Of a stretch of 64,000 nucleotides of DNA, positions 17,048 to 27,017 are shown piece after piece. The position numbers and the translations under genes were made by a program. Source of the stretch: Priestia megaterium. Its GTDB lineage: Bacteria > Bacillota > Bacilli > Bacillales > Bacillaceae_H. The notes beneath the pieces were generated by a model. That model saw only the letters and a list, made by a program, of their open reading frames with translations. It did no database searches and was not told the DNA's origin. The stretch lies in the NCBI GenBank assembly GCA_008180335.1, contig VTEF01000002.1, positions 433,973-497,972 of the forward strand, in the 5' to 3' direction. Positions within the stretch are counted from its first letter, which is position 1. Each line of letters starts with the position of its first letter.

Positions 17048-17597
17048 ATTTTAATAAATTAATAAATTCACGCATAAATCCAGGAAGATCCGGCCATGCA
17101 TGGGCGGATACAAGATTTTGATGAGTGTGTAATGCTTCATCAATATATGTAGCACCGCATGCGACTACGTCAGGCTTGCAAGCAATATATGCTGTATATT
17201 CACGGCCTTTCATTAAATCCGGTACGACAGACAGCACTTGCGCTGCATGACAGATCGCGCCTACCGGCTTATTCTCCTCAAAGAAGTGGCGAACAATATT
17301 CGGCAGCTTTTCATCCAAACGAATGTATTCAGGCGCTCGTCCCCCGGGGATAATTAATCCATCATATTGCGACGGATCAACATCCACAAACGCAACTTCC
17401 GAATCGATACCATATGCAGGTTTTTCGACATATGTCTCCATTCCTTCTACAAAATCATGGCTTACGGTCTGCAGCTTTTTGACAGAAAGGGAAGCAATTG
17501 TTGTATCAAATCCCTCTTCAAGACAGCGGTAATACGGATAAAAAATTTCAAGAGCTTCTACCGCATCTCCAGTAACAATCAGTACTTTTTTACTCAT
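17046..17597 (-). CDS. DJ-1/PfpI-family protein
   Basis: 183 residues, the full length of the family. The nucleophile elbow is GAICHAAQ with Cys near residue 115, and the acid partner sits in LIIPGGRAPEYIR. The family includes glyoxalase/deglycase-type enzymes and putative proteases; members with a GAICHA elbow in bacilli are mostly of unknown stress role. The chosen ATG follows GGAGGTTGTGTTC, better than an in-frame ATG five codons earlier. Single-gene unit. Confidence 0.8.
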   Translation of the reverse strand: MSKKVLIVTGDAVEALEIFYPYYRCLEEGFDTTIASLSVKKLQTVSHDFVEGMETYVEKPAYGIDSEVAFVDVDPSQYDGLIIPGGRAPEYIRLDEKLPNIVRHFFEENKPVGAICHAAQVLSVVPDLMKGREYTAYIACKPDVVACGATYIDEALHTHQNLVSAHAWPDLPGFMREFINLLK

Positions 17598-17948
17598 GAA
17601 CACAACCTCCATCTAAAATCATTTTAATCGCTGAGAAATAGGATGTTCACTTTCATGCTGTTTTTCATTTATTCAATTCGACAATTATTTAAGAGTTCCT
17701 TCTAAAAAAAACGGTTATTCATTCTAGGATAAATCTCAACAAAATGAAAGGTTATGATATAATATTGGTAAAACATGTATTTAAATTTAAAAATTGATCG
17801 AGAGGCATAAAGCGGAAAGTTAATTCATAGAGTGGCAGACAAATTCTTTTTCTTTGCGCGCTAATAAATCGTAATCAGGGTATAATGATAATAAAACAGG
17901 AACTTTCATTTAAATGCCGAATATATACTATTAAAGGAGGAATCTATT
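17598..17948. other. Divergent intergenic region
   Basis: Between the divergent DJ-1 gene and the small membrane gene there is AT-rich DNA. A TATAAT lies at about 17880, but no good -35 partner is obvious. No gene seen. Confidence 0.4.
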
Positions 17949-18149
17949 ATGAGTGCGCTTATTTTAGGTTTTACTGCTTTGGTGCTTTCTGTTTTACTGT
18001 TTTTTTCAAACCGAAAAGAAAAGACGTCCAACAGAATGCAAGAACTTATCTCAGAAGAATGTGCCTCTGTTATCGCTGATGAAAGAAACCTCAATCGTAA
18101 CTCTACTAAACAAGAAGAGCAGTTTCAGGAATTCATGTATTATATATAA
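17949..18149 (+). CDS. Small single-pass membrane protein, 66 residues
   Basis: AAAGGAGG sits 9 bases before the ATG. The product has one N-terminal helix (MSALILGFTALVLSVLLFF) followed by a basic stop-transfer (NRKEK) and a polar tail with two cysteine-free helices. Its family was not recognised. A terminator follows about 80 bases downstream. Confidence 0.6.
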   Translation: MSALILGFTALVLSVLLFFSNRKEKTSNRMQELISEECASVIADERNLNRNSTKQEEQFQEFMYYI

Positions 18150-18231
18150 AGCGAGTTTTGGGGAGCTCTGTTCCCTGCTGGTTGTTCATTAAACCAATCT
18201 GGCTGTTAAGCGCGGGATAAGTTCTAAATTG

Positions 18232-18257
18232 AAAAAGCGTCCAGAAGGGCGCTTTTT
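18232..18257 (+). terminator. Terminator
   Basis: AAAAGCGTCC / GGGCGCTTTT stem with an AGAA loop, then TTTT. Confidence 0.75.
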
Positions 18258-18408
18258 TATGTTAATAAGTGTTTGATAGATACATAGTGAGATAACTCTG
18301 GATAACAGTTAAAGAAGCGCAAAGCAAAAACATGTTGTCAAAACAAAGCATAAATTGACAGGATTTAATGAAGCAGCTTTGCTAGTATGTAAATAAGGAG
18401 TGAGTGAT

Positions 18409-19272
18409 ATGGCATGGGTTGAATCGATACAGAAGTCAATAAACTATATCGAAGATCATTTGCTTGAAGAGATTACGATTGAAAGTGTTGCTAAGCAAGC
18501 GAATGCATCTGCTTTCTACTTTCAGCGCGCATTTACGATGCTGACGGGTATAGCTGTTGGTGAATATATAAGGCGTCGGCGGCTTACATTGGCTGCACAG
18601 GAATTATCTAGAATAAACTGTAAAATCATCGATTTAGCCTACAAGTATGGCTATGACACTCCTGAAGCTTTTTCAAAAGCATTTCGGAGGCAGCATGGCA
18701 TATCGCCAAGCGAAGCCCGAAAGTATGTTGGAAAGCTAAAGCTGTACGAACGTCTCATTATACAGGTAACACTGAAAGGAGCAGAACCGATGAAGTATAA
18801 CGTTGTGGAGAGAGAGCATTTTCAAGTGGTAGGAATAAAGCGGGAATTTTCAATGGCTGACATGGAAACTTCGGAGGGCATTCCCAAGTTTTGGGATGAA
18901 GCAAATTCGAATGGAACAAGCGAATGGCTAGAAAGATCAAGCAACGGCACGATTAAAGGATTGCTTGGCGTATGTGCACCTGCAAGCAATCCACAATCTA
19001 AGCAAGCGATTGACTATTGGATAGCCGCAGAGTATGACGGTGCATTACCTAACGAGATGAAAGCTCTTGAGATACCGGCAGCCAAGTGGGTTGTATTTAA
19101 CGTTCACGGCCCTATGCCTGATGCAATGCAGAAAGCTTGGAAACAAATTTTCTCAGAGTGGTTTCCAACAAGCGGCTATGAACACGCAGACGCACCTGAA
19201 CTAGAAGTATATTCAGAGGGCGATCCCTACGGTTCAGACTATTATTCTGAGATTTGGATCCCGGTAAAATAA
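18409..19272 (+). CDS. AraC-family regulator with C-terminal GyrI-like domain
   Basis: 287 residues. Residues 1-105 are an AraC double helix-turn-helix (VAKQANASAFYFQRAFTMLT and AFRRQHGISPSEARKY). Residues about 125-287 are a GyrI-like effector-binding domain ending in SEIWIPVK. The architecture matches Rob/YdeE-like regulators that sense hydrophobic compounds. I start at the ATG with AAGGAG 8 bases upstream. No dependent gene is adjacent; a terminator follows at once. Confidence 0.85.
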   Translation: MAWVESIQKSINYIEDHLLEEITIESVAKQANASAFYFQRAFTMLTGIAVGEYIRRRRLTLAAQELSRINCKIIDLAYKYGYDTPEAFSKAFRRQHGISPSEARKYVGKLKLYERLIIQVTLKGAEPMKYNVVEREHFQVVGIKREFSMADMETSEGIPKFWDEANSNGTSEWLERSSNGTIKGLLGVCAPASNPQSKQAIDYWIAAEYDGALPNEMKALEIPAAKWVVFNVHGPMPDAMQKAWKQIFSEWFPTSGYEHADAPELEVYSEGDPYGSDYYSEIWIPVK

Positions 19273-19312
19273 AGGAAGGCTTCATTTTCTGGTGATTGCT
19301 AAAAGCTAGATT

Positions 19313-19342
19313 AACCTCTCTTGCTCTAAGAGAGGTTTTTTT
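19313..19342 (+). terminator. Terminator of the AraC-GyrI gene
   Basis: AACCTCTCTT / AAGAGAGGTT, 10-bp stem, then seven T. The AT-rich stretch from here to 19600 should hold the cysJ promoter, which I cannot pinpoint. Confidence 0.9.
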
Positions 19343-19610
19343 GTGCTTTTGAGTAATCGGAATGGACAGCTCAGCTGAATCAAGGAAAAGAGGCGTCAAT
19401 CATATTATTAATAATATTAATAGCTATTATAAATTATCTGTATTTTACTAATTTTGTGTTTTGGTGTAAAATTCAATTAAAAAAATAGGAATAATAGAGA
19501 TTTAATAAAAATAATGGTTGGTTCATAAAAGTGAATGGTGAAAATGATTGAACCATTTATTGTGAATAACATTACATACACTCAATTGATATTCCTTTGC
19601 GAGGTGAATA

Positions 19611-21419
19611 GTGTTGCAACTTCAGGTAATAAACAGTCCTTTTAATCAAGAACAGGCAGATCTTCTTAACCGCCTTCTGCCAACCTTAACAGAATCACAA
19701 AAAATTTGGTTGAGCGGTTATCTCGCTGCTACCCAGTCTGTTTCAGGAATACCAGAGACTCAAGTAACAGAACTTCCTGCTCAACCTGTTCAGAACATTT
19801 CAAAAGAAGTGACCATTCTTTACGGATCACAAACAGGGAACGCACAAGGGCTTGCAGTGAATGTAGGCAAAACGCTTGAAGAGCGCGGTTTTCAAGTGAA
19901 AGTCTCGTCCATGAGCGATTTTAAACCGAATAATTTAAAGAAACTCGACAATTTGCTTATTGTGGTGAGCACACATGGCGAAGGAGATCCGCCGGATAAC
20001 GCTCTATCTTTTCATGAGTTTCTTCATGGCAAACGCGCTCCAAAGCTTGAAAATCTCCGTTTTTCAGTCTTGTCACTAGGAGACAGCTCGTATGAGTTTT
20101 TCTGTCAGACAGGAAAAGAATTCGATCAGCGCTTAGAAGAGATTGGGGGTACACGACTTTATCCGCGGGTTGACTGTGACCTGGACTTTGATGAGCCGGC
20201 AGCTGAGTGGGTTGAAGGAGTGCTTAACGGCTTAAGTGAAGCACAAGGCAAAAGTGCGGCACCTGCTCAGGCAGCAGCATCTCAAGCAAGTGAAACAGCT
20301 TACTCTCGAACAAATCCATTTCAGGCAGAAGTGCTTGAAAATATCAATTTAAACGGGCGCGGTTCAAATAAAGAAACACGTCACCTTGAGCTATCGCTTG
20401 AAGAATCAGGTCTTACGTTTGAGCCAGGTGACAGCCTTGGTGTATATCCAGAAAACGATCCGTCCCTTGTGGACCTTCTGCTTGAGGAAATGAAGTGGGA
20501 TCCGGAAGAAATTGTGAAGGTGAATAAGCAAGGGGATGTGCGTTCACTTAAAGAAGCACTTATCTCTCATTTTGAAATCACCGTTTTAACGAAGCCGTTT
20601 CTTGAACAGGCAGCGCAGTTTTCTACAAATGAAGCCTTAAAAGAGATTTTAGGCGATGCGGAAAAATTAAAAGCATATCTTGAAGGTCGTGATTTACTTG
20701 ATCTCGTCCGTGATTTTGGCCCTTGGAGCGCATCAGCGCAAGAATTTGTTTCAATCCTTCGCAAAATGCCGGCTCGCCTTTATTCAATTGCAAGCAGCTT
20801 ATCTGCCAATCCGGATGAAGTGCACTTAACGATTGGTGCGGTTCGCTATGATGCACATGGACGCGAACGAAAAGGCGTATGCTCGATTTTATGTGCAGAA
20901 CGCCTGCAGCCAGGAGATACGCTGCCAGTTTACATTCAGCACAATCAAAACTTTAAGCTGCCAAGCAATCCTGATACACCGATTATTATGATTGGACCAG
21001 GCACAGGAGTTGCGCCATTCCGCTCATTTATGCAAGAGCGTGAAGAAGCAGGAGCAAAAGGGAAGTCATGGATGTTCTTTGGTGATCAGCACTTTGTGAC
21101 AGATTTCCTTTACCAAACGGAATGGCAGCAATGGTTAAAAGACGGCGTGCTGACAAAAATGGATGTCGCGTTCTCACGTGATACAGACGAAAAAGTGTAT
21201 GTACAGCACCGTATGCTTGAACAGAGTAAAGAATTATTCCAATGGCTTCAAGAGGGAGCAGCAGTTTACATTTGCGGTGATGAAAAGCATATGGCTCATG
21301 ATGTGCATAATACGCTGATTGACATTATCGAAAAAGAAGGCGGCATGAGCCGTGAAAAAGCGGCGGAATACCTTGCCGGCATGCAGCAGCAAAAACGTTA
21401 TCAGCGCGACGTATACTGA
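19611..21419 (+). CDS. cysJ: Assimilatory sulfite reductase, flavoprotein alpha subunit
   Basis: 602 residues. Order: N-terminal helical piece; flavodoxin domain with FMN loop [15 protein letters not shown] domain with RLYSIASS and [22 protein letters not shown]-ferredoxin-reductase lobe with [13 protein letters not shown]-terminal YQRDVY. It carries electrons from NADPH via FAD and FMN to CysI for sulfite to sulfide. GTG at 19611 or the adjoining TTG may start it; GAGGTGA lies just upstream. It forms an operon with cysI 23 bases downstream. No cysH/cysC genes lie here, as in B. subtilis where cysJI is a separate unit. Confidence 0.93.
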   Translation: MLQLQVINSPFNQEQADLLNRLLPTLTESQKIWLSGYLAATQSVSGIPETQVTELPAQPVQNISKEVTILYGSQTGNAQGLAVNVGKTLEERGFQVKVSSMSDFKPNNLKKLDNLLIVVSTHGEGDPPDNALSFHEFLHGKRAPKLENLRFSVLSLGDSSYEFFCQTGKEFDQRLEEIGGTRLYPRVDCDLDFDEPAAEWVEGVLNGLSEAQGKSAAPAQAAASQASETAYSRTNPFQAEVLENINLNGRGSNKETRHLELSLEESGLTFEPGDSLGVYPENDPSLVDLLLEEMKWDPEEIVKVNKQGDVRSLKEALISHFEITVLTKPFLEQAAQFSTNEALKEILGDAEKLKAYLEGRDLLDLVRDFGPWSASAQEFVSILRKMPARLYSIASSLSANPDEVHLTIGAVRYDAHGRERKGVCSILCAERLQPGDTLPVYIQHNQNFKLPSNPDTPIIMIGPGTGVAPFRSFMQEREEAGAKGKSWMFFGDQHFVTDFLYQTEWQQWLKDGVLTKMDVAFSRDTDEKVYVQHRMLEQSKELFQWLQEGAAVYICGDEKHMAHDVHNTLIDIIEKEGGMSREKAAEYLAGMQQQKRYQRDVY

Positions 21420-21442
21420 GGATTGAAAGGAGATTTTTCAAC

Positions 21443-23164
21443 ATGGTAAACAAAATTTTAAAAGCGCCCGAAGGTCCTCCAAGCGACGTTGAGCGCATAA
21501 AAGATGAAAGTGATTATTTACGCGGTACGCTGGGAGAAACGATGCTAGACCGGATCAGCTCCGGCATTTCAGAAGATGATAACCGGCTAATGAAATTTCA
21601 CGGCAGCTACTTGCAAGATGACCGTGATCTCCGTAATGAGCGGCAAAAACAAAAGCTTGAACCAGCGTATCAGTTTATGCTTCGCGTACGGACGCCAGGT
21701 GGTGTGTCAACACCAGAACAATGGCTTGTGATGGATGAGCTTGCGCAAAAATACGGAAACGGCACGTTAAAGTTGACAACTCGTCAAGCGTTTCAAATGC
21801 ATGGAATTTTAAAATGGAACATGAAAAAAACGATTCAAGCAATTCATGCCTCGCTTTTAGATACGATTGCTGCATGCGGTGACGTAAACCGAAACGTAAT
21901 GTGCAACCCAAATCCATATCAATCTGAGATTCATTCAGAAGTATTTGAGTGGTCAAAGAAATTAAGTGATTATTTATTACCACGCACAAGAGCGTATCAT
22001 GAACTTTGGTTAGATGAAGAGAAAGTGATCAGTACACCTGAAGTAGACGAAGAAATAGAGCCAATGTATGGACGGCTGTACCTGCCTCGGAAATTTAAAA
22101 TCGGGATTGCGGTTCCGGCATCGAATGATATTGATGTCTTTTCACAAGATCTTGGGTTCATCGCGGTTGTAGAAGATAACAAGCTGGTTGGTTTTAATGT
22201 GGCAATCGGCGGCGGTATGGGAATGACACATGGAGACAAAGCGACGTATCCTCAGCTTGCGAAAGTAATTGGTTTCTGTACGCCAGATCAAATTCTTGAT
22301 GTAGCAGAAAAAGTGATTACCATTCAGCGCGACTATGGAAACCGTTCTGTCCGTAAAAATGCCCGTTTCAAATACACGGTGGACCGCCTTGGATTAGACA
22401 CAGTGAAAGAGGAGCTTGAAAGCCGCTTGGGCTGGAGTTTAGAGGAAGCGAAGCCATATCATTTCGATCATAATGGGGACCGCTACGGCTGGGTGAAAGG
22501 CGTTCAAGGCAAATGGCATTTCACATTGTTTGTCCAAGGCGGACGCATCGCAGATTTTGAAGATTGTAAGCTGATGACCGGCTTGCGCGAAATTGCGAAA
22601 ATCCACACCGGCGATTTCCGTCTAACGGCAAACCAAAACCTAATGATTGCGAATGTATCAAGTCAGAAGAAGAAAAAAATCAATGAGCTGATTGAACAGT
22701 ATGGATTAACAGACGGCAAACATTATTCCGCACTCCGCCGCAGCTCACTTGCGTGTGTAGCACTTCCAACATGCGGTTTGGCAATGGCGGAAGCAGAGCG
22801 CTATTTACCGAATTTGCTCGGAAAGATTGAAGAGATTGTAGATGAAAACGGACTTCGCGACGAAGAAATTACAATTCGTATGACCGGCTGTCCAAACGGC
22901 TGTGCCCGTCCAGCACTTGGTGAAATTGCCTTTATCGGTAAGGCGCCAGGCAAATACAACATGTATCTCGGTGCAGCCTTTGACGGCAGCCGTTTAAGCA
23001 AAATGTACCGTGAAAACATTGGTGAAGAAGAAATTTTAAGTGAATTGCGCGTGCTGATTGGACGCTATGCAAAAGAACGCCAAGACGGTGAACATTTCGG
23101 TGACTTTGTCATTCGCATCGGCGTCATTAAAGCAGTAACAGACGGTACAAATTTTCATGATTAA
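21443..23164 (+). CDS. cysI: Assimilatory sulfite reductase, hemoprotein beta subunit
   Basis: 573 residues with two ferrite-reductase repeats. The four cysteines holding the 4Fe-4S cluster and sirohaem are C438 and C444 ([10 protein letters not shown]) and C483 and C487 ([10 protein letters not shown]). The enzyme makes the six-electron reduction of sulfite to sulfide in the cytosol with CysJ. AAAGGAG lies 10 bases before the ATG. Two terminators follow. Confidence 0.95.
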   Translation: MVNKILKAPEGPPSDVERIKDESDYLRGTLGETMLDRISSGISEDDNRLMKFHGSYLQDDRDLRNERQKQKLEPAYQFMLRVRTPGGVSTPEQWLVMDELAQKYGNGTLKLTTRQAFQMHGILKWNMKKTIQAIHASLLDTIAACGDVNRNVMCNPNPYQSEIHSEVFEWSKKLSDYLLPRTRAYHELWLDEEKVISTPEVDEEIEPMYGRLYLPRKFKIGIAVPASNDIDVFSQDLGFIAVVEDNKLVGFNVAIGGGMGMTHGDKATYPQLAKVIGFCTPDQILDVAEKVITIQRDYGNRSVRKNARFKYTVDRLGLDTVKEELESRLGWSLEEAKPYHFDHNGDRYGWVKGVQGKWHFTLFVQGGRIADFEDCKLMTGLREIAKIHTGDFRLTANQNLMIANVSSQKKKKINELIEQYGLTDGKHYSALRRSSLACVALPTCGLAMAEAERYLPNLLGKIEEIVDENGLRDEEITIRMTGCPNGCARPALGEIAFIGKAPGKYNMYLGAAFDGSRLSKMYRENIGEEEILSELRVLIGRYAKERQDGEHFGDFVIRIGVIKAVTDGTNFHD

Positions 23165-23173
23165 TGAAGCTTC

Positions 23174-23208
23174 AAAAGAGACAGGAAAGGATTTCTGTCT
23201 CTTTTTTT
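23174..23208 (+). terminator. Terminator of cysJI
   Basis: AAAGAGACAG / CTGTCTCTTT stem followed by more T, 10 bases after the cysI stop. Confidence 0.9.
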
Positions 23209-23319
23209 GTTCAGTTAAAAGAAACCAGCCATGTTCCTTTTATTAACATAGATTTAAAATAAGCAAACATTCTATATAAACGATTCTCATAAAAATCTTA
23301 AAGTAAGCCATACCTATTC

Positions 23320-23352
23320 AATCTGCAGAGAAAACTTCTCTGCAGATTTTTT
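23320..23352 (+). terminator. Second, orphan terminator
   Basis: AATCTGCAGAGAA / TTCTCTGCAGATT, a perfect 13-bp stem with a 3-base loop and six T. It lies 110 bases after the first terminator with no recognisable gene between, so it may end a small RNA or act in the leader of the next gene. Confidence 0.8.
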
Positions 23353-23495
23353 GCGTGAAATGAACATCATTTCAGAAAACAGCTAAGAGCAGGTGCATAC
23401 TTTTGGTTTATCGTGAAAAGATAAAGTGAAACTTCAATGAATGGAGATTTTACTGTCCGTTGAAGCGAGATCAAGCTAAAAAGGAGCGTGAAAGC

Positions 23496-24008
23496 ATGGG
23501 ACGAGATACAAAGCATAGTGAAGAATTAATCGAAAACGCTGCAATTACGAGGCTCGAAGAACGCGGAGTCACAACGAAAGACATTGCCGAGCTTGTTTAT
23601 TTTTTGCAAAAGGATTTTTATCCGGAGCTCAATGAAACCTATTGTGAGGAGCAAGTCAAACATATCTTAAAAAAACGAGAAGTACAAAATGCAATCTTAA
23701 CAGGAATTGAATTGGACTGTTTAGTTGAAGCTGGAAAAGCGAGAGAGCCGCTGCAAGATCTTGTAAAAGTGGATGATAGTTTGTATGGGATTGATGAGGT
23801 GCTAGCTTTGTCGATTTTGAATATATACGGAAGCATCGGTTTTACAAACTATGGATATATTGATCGGCTGAAACCTGGAATTTTAAAGGGATTAAATGCC
23901 AAAAGCAACGGGAAAGTACATACTTTTTTAGACGACATTGTAGGGGCGCTTGCAGCCGCTGCTGCATCACGGTTTGCCCATAGTCAAAAAAGGAAAAGTG
24001 AGAGCTGA
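23496..24008 (+). CDS. Phosphatidylglycerophosphatase A-like protein (YutG type)
   Basis: 170 residues. The first 100 are a helical domain with TRLEERGVTTKDIAELVYFL; the C-terminal part holds FLDDIVGALAAAAASR, matching the PgpA-type active-site helix. B. subtilis YutG has the same length and arrangement and is linked to phosphatidylglycerol phosphate dephosphorylation. I start at the ATG after AAAAAGGAG; an earlier in-frame TTG is unlikely. Monocistronic. Confidence 0.7.
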   Translation: MGRDTKHSEELIENAAITRLEERGVTTKDIAELVYFLQKDFYPELNETYCEEQVKHILKKREVQNAILTGIELDCLVEAGKAREPLQDLVKVDDSLYGIDEVLALSILNIYGSIGFTNYGYIDRLKPGILKGLNAKSNGKVHTFLDDIVGALAAAAASRFAHSQKRKSES

Positions 24009-24157
24009 TTTCTTTTTAGCTGTCCTTTTTAAACAAGAACTTCGAAAATCAAGTAGAACTTTCATCTTACTTCTTACTTGAAGGAGGAAAGAAGAAGGAT
24101 CCGTTTCCATCTTTACTAGAAGTGTAGCTAAAAGAGAAATTGAATAGGGTGAAGTCG

Positions 24158-24189
24158 ATGCATCTTCTTTGTATATAAAGAAGATGCAT
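24158..24189. terminator. Bidirectional hairpin between convergent genes
   Basis: ATGCATCTTCTTT / AAAGAAGATGCAT, a 13-bp perfect stem with GTATAT loop, lies between the PgpA-like gene and the minus-strand DUF3231 gene. The T-run is weak (TTTGTT), so termination efficiency is uncertain. Confidence 0.55.
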
Positions 24190-24243
24190 TTGTTATAATG
24201 TACTATACATAATGTTAATCACTCACTTTATACAAGTTGATCA

Positions 24244-25257
24244 TTATCTTTTTTTGATGTTGAGTAATTTGTCTCTATCTGGTGATTGTGGTAATTGGTC
24301 TAGCCATCCTCGATTAATCATAAGTTCTAAACCATCTTCACTATATTTCATTATTTCTAGCATAAGCATGGAATAATGAGCTAATAAATCTTTTCTCATT
24401 GCAGTAGACATAGTATAGGCCAGCAAATAAATACCTGTTGAAGTAGTCAGCGTTATAACAAATAGAATAAGCCGGTCGGAAAATGGAGAATCAGTTGATT
24501 CAGTCACTTCCATACTAACTGGAATGTTACCTAGGTGGTTTTCTTTTTTTAGTATCATATTTAGAAGATTAATTTGTTTTTCAGCTAATTTTTTTCCTTT
24601 AATAAGGTATTCCTTTATTTCTTTATCTTTCATTACTTGGATTAACCCTATTAATAAAACGATACCTATATAGTTTCTTTCAATTGTATAAAAGATCTCA
24701 CCTAATTCTGCTGCATTTAATGGTCTTTTATCACCGAACCATGTACTTAAAAGAGTCTCTTGTTTTTGGATAAACTCTGCTTGATTAGGGTAAGGGATTT
24801 TTGGAGGTCTATCATAAATTCCTTTGGAAAACATTAGATTTAAGGCTTTTTTATACAACTTAGTGGTCATTTGCAAACATTCATCAAAAAACGCAACGAT
24901 ATCGGATCTTCCAACCTTTGTAAGAACTGTAGCGTAATAGGGAACTGCTACTTGCCCTACGCGATAAACAAAACTTAATGCAAACAAATCTGTATAAAGT
25001 GGTGGAGCCGATAAATCCACATCTTTGTCAGAAAAACCTTTTGGAATAGGAAATTTTTCTTCTGTAAAGATGGCTTCAACTTTTTTTCTACATGTTTGCT
25101 CCAAAAATAAAGCCTCTTCTACAATCGGTTTTATTTCTGAGTCTTGAAGATATTGTAGAAAGTGTTTATAAAAGCAGATTGTTGCACTACTCTGAATATA
25201 AGAAGTCCATAGCGCTGTGATCTCTGGCGTAGTAAGTTGTATAGTATGTTCTTCCAT
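24244..25257 (-). CDS. DUF3231 protein with two domains
   Basis: 337 residues in two similar halves, each a helical bundle: the first around TALWTSYIQSSATICFYKHF and the second around ALWT-like helices near residue 190 with EIFYTIERNYIG. This length and repeat fit the duplicated DUF3231 family common in spore formers, whose role is unknown; a ferritin-like bundle is plausible. GTAGGAGGATCATAC precedes the ATG on the minus strand. Monocistronic. Confidence 0.75.
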   Translation of the reverse strand: MEEHTIQLTTPEITALWTSYIQSSATICFYKHFLQYLQDSEIKPIVEEALFLEQTCRKKVEAIFTEEKFPIPKGFSDKDVDLSAPPLYTDLFALSFVYRVGQVAVPYYATVLTKVGRSDIVAFFDECLQMTTKLYKKALNLMFSKGIYDRPPKIPYPNQAEFIQKQETLLSTWFGDKRPLNAAELGEIFYTIERNYIGIVLLIGLIQVMKDKEIKEYLIKGKKLAEKQINLLNMILKKENHLGNIPVSMEVTESTDSPFSDRLILFVITLTTSTGIYLLAYTMSTAMRKDLLAHYSMLMLEIMKYSEDGLELMINRGWLDQLPQSPDRDKLLNIKKR

Positions 25258-25430
25258 GTATGATCCTCCTACAGCATAATCGCATTTGAGTTTAGTATTT
25301 ATTAATTTTTGAAATATTATTTGATTTTATACATTAATGGTCTTGAATGGAAGGAATATCAAATTTCATTTGACTTTGCTCACCGAACTGAGGCGAAATG
25401 GAATATATGGGTTTTTTGTAAAAAAAGGAA

Positions 25431-25583
25431 ATCTGTTTCGATTATGAAGCCATTTCTAGTGTTATTAGAATAACAACAGGTGGGAATGGTAGATTTAGTC
25501 AAAGGCTTTTTTCTCAAATCGAAAGAAATTTAGAGGTAAACCAGTTAAGCACCATAATCACCGATGTTGATGAGATAGCTTAG
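25431..25583 (+). pseudogene. C-terminal fragment of a transposition ATPase (TniB/TnsC-like)
   Basis: Fifty codons read FDYEAISSVIRITTGGNGRF, then SQRLFSQIERNLEVNQLSTI and a stop. The order aromatic-EAI, IRxTxGGNxRL, QIERIxEINxL is the end of the AAA+ domain of TniB-like transposition proteins or ExeA-type ATPases. No Walker motifs, partner transposase or terminal repeats are visible nearby, so it is a relic of a lost element. Confidence 0.55.
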
Positions 25584-25709
25584 TAATCGGAATTAAATAA
25601 AGCGAATTGAGGCTATGTTAAGTAGTAGATAGTAAGATAATTGATAAATTGGTAATGGACAAATTAGCGCAAATGTCAGCCGTCTGTTTTTATTGGCGTA
25701 CCTTCTTTT

Positions 25710-25737
25710 TAAGCTCACTTTTTATAAGTGAGCTTTT
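25710..25737 (+). terminator. Terminator-like hairpin (copy 2 of a repeated element)
   Basis: AAGCTCACTT, loop TTTAT, AAGTGAGCTT, then TTT: identical in stem and loop to the hairpin at 6299-6330. No intact gene precedes it, only the transposition-ATPase remnant. Confidence 0.65.
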
Positions 25738-25787
25738 TATGAATGGAGTTGCTGAGTCATGCCGAAAAGTAATCATGAAAAAAAGTA

Positions 25788-25916
25788 ATGAGCCGAACAG
25801 ATAGAAAGAAACAGAATAAAACAACTAAACAAAACGTTATCATGAATATGTTAATAGCGATTGTATCTGTTTGGATTTTATACCTTGTAATAAATCTGAT
25901 CATCATGCTGAAATGA
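25788..25916 (+). CDS. Possible 42-residue single-pass membrane peptide
   Basis: ATG then 42 codons: a basic polar start (MSRTDRKKQNKTTKQN) and one hydrophobic helix (MLIAIVSVWILYLVINLIIM) ending in LK. The composition is typical of small membrane proteins, but the ribosome site is weak (GAAAAAAAG), so expression is uncertain. Confidence 0.35.
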   Translation: MSRTDRKKQNKTTKQNVIMNMLIAIVSVWILYLVINLIIMLK

Positions 25917-26057
25917 GACTGACTTTTTGTCATGAATAGGATTCAATATCTATTTTGATAGAATAAATGACGAGTGCTGCAATTGTATGGCCGTTATGCA
26001 AGTTTTCTAACAGAAAGCAGTTTTGTCAAAGGCTGTTCTTTTTTTGGCGTTGTAGAA

Positions 26058-27017
26058 TCATTTATTAACGTTAAACCACCCTTTTCGTTTAAACCATAAA
26101 ATCATAGCGCCACTAATAACAGCCATTGAACCTAACACAAGGAAATAGCCGTATTCCCATTTCAGTTCCGGCATGTGTTCAAAATTCATTCCATAAACTC
26201 CGACAATAAATGTTAAAGGGATAAAGATAGAAGAGATAATCGTGAGTGTCATCATAATTGAATTCATGCGATTAGAATTGAGTGAAAGATAATTATCTCT
26301 CATATCAGATGTCATATCCCGATTTGATTCCACCATGTCAACTAACTTAAGTAAGTGATCATACACGTCGCTGAAATAAGCTTTTTGTTCTTTATGAATG
26401 TTTAAGCGCTCTGAACTAATGATTCGATAAAGTAAATCGCGCATTGGAATAATCGTTCGTCGTAGTTTTAATAAATCGCTCTGTGCTTGAAATACATCAT
26501 CCATTAATAAAGCGATGGATCTCTTTTCGCTTTTATTCTCAATCTCGTTCAATTCATCTTCAATTTGATATACAGTCGGAAAATAATCGTCTACTACTTT
26601 GTCAATAATGGCGTAAGCAATATAGGTTGCCCCTTTGTCAAAAAGATGCGGATCAGTTGAAAGGCGTTCTAAAACCGTTTCAATCCCCCAGAAGTCTTTG
26701 AAATGAAACGTCACAATATAATTTTGACCGATAAACATATCTAATTCTTCTGAGTCTAATGTTTTTTGATTTAAATAATGAAAAACAAAGAAGTTATAGC
26801 CTTCATAGTAATCAAGCTTAGGCCGCTGCAAAAGATGAAAACAATCTTCAATTGCTAATGGATGAAAGTGAAAATGTTTTTCTAACATCATTCCTTCCTC
26901 TTCGGTCGGATTATCAAAATCGACCCAATACCATTTTATGAGCGGATCAGATAATTCTTTCAGGTCTACATCTTTTCGGATATATAAGTCCTCCGTTAGA
27001 GCGAGTGTTCTAATCAT
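26058..27017 (-). CDS. corA: CorA-family magnesium/cobalt transporter
   Basis: 319 residues. A long cytosolic N-terminal domain is followed by the stalk helix and two C-terminal membrane helices. The selectivity motif is YGMNFEHMPE (GMN) at the end of the first helix (FIPLTFIVGVYGMNF), and the cytosolic tail WFKRKGWF is basic. CorA pentamers let Mg(II), Co(II) or Ni(II) in; the related ZntB types differ at the loop after GMN, here EHMPELKW, which is CorA-like. AGGGAGAA precedes the ATG. Monocistronic. Confidence 0.85.
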   Translation of the reverse strand: MIRTLALTEDLYIRKDVDLKELSDPLIKWYWVDFDNPTEEEGMMLEKHFHFHPLAIEDCFHLLQRPKLDYYEGYNFFVFHYLNQKTLDSEELDMFIGQNYIVTFHFKDFWGIETVLERLSTDPHLFDKGATYIAYAIIDKVVDDYFPTVYQIEDELNEIENKSEKRSIALLMDDVFQAQSDLLKLRRTIIPMRDLLYRIISSERLNIHKEQKAYFSDVYDHLLKLVDMVESNRDMTSDMRDNYLSLNSNRMNSIMMTLTIISSIFIPLTFIVGVYGMNFEHMPELKWEYGYFLVLGSMAVISGAMILWFKRKGWFNVNK

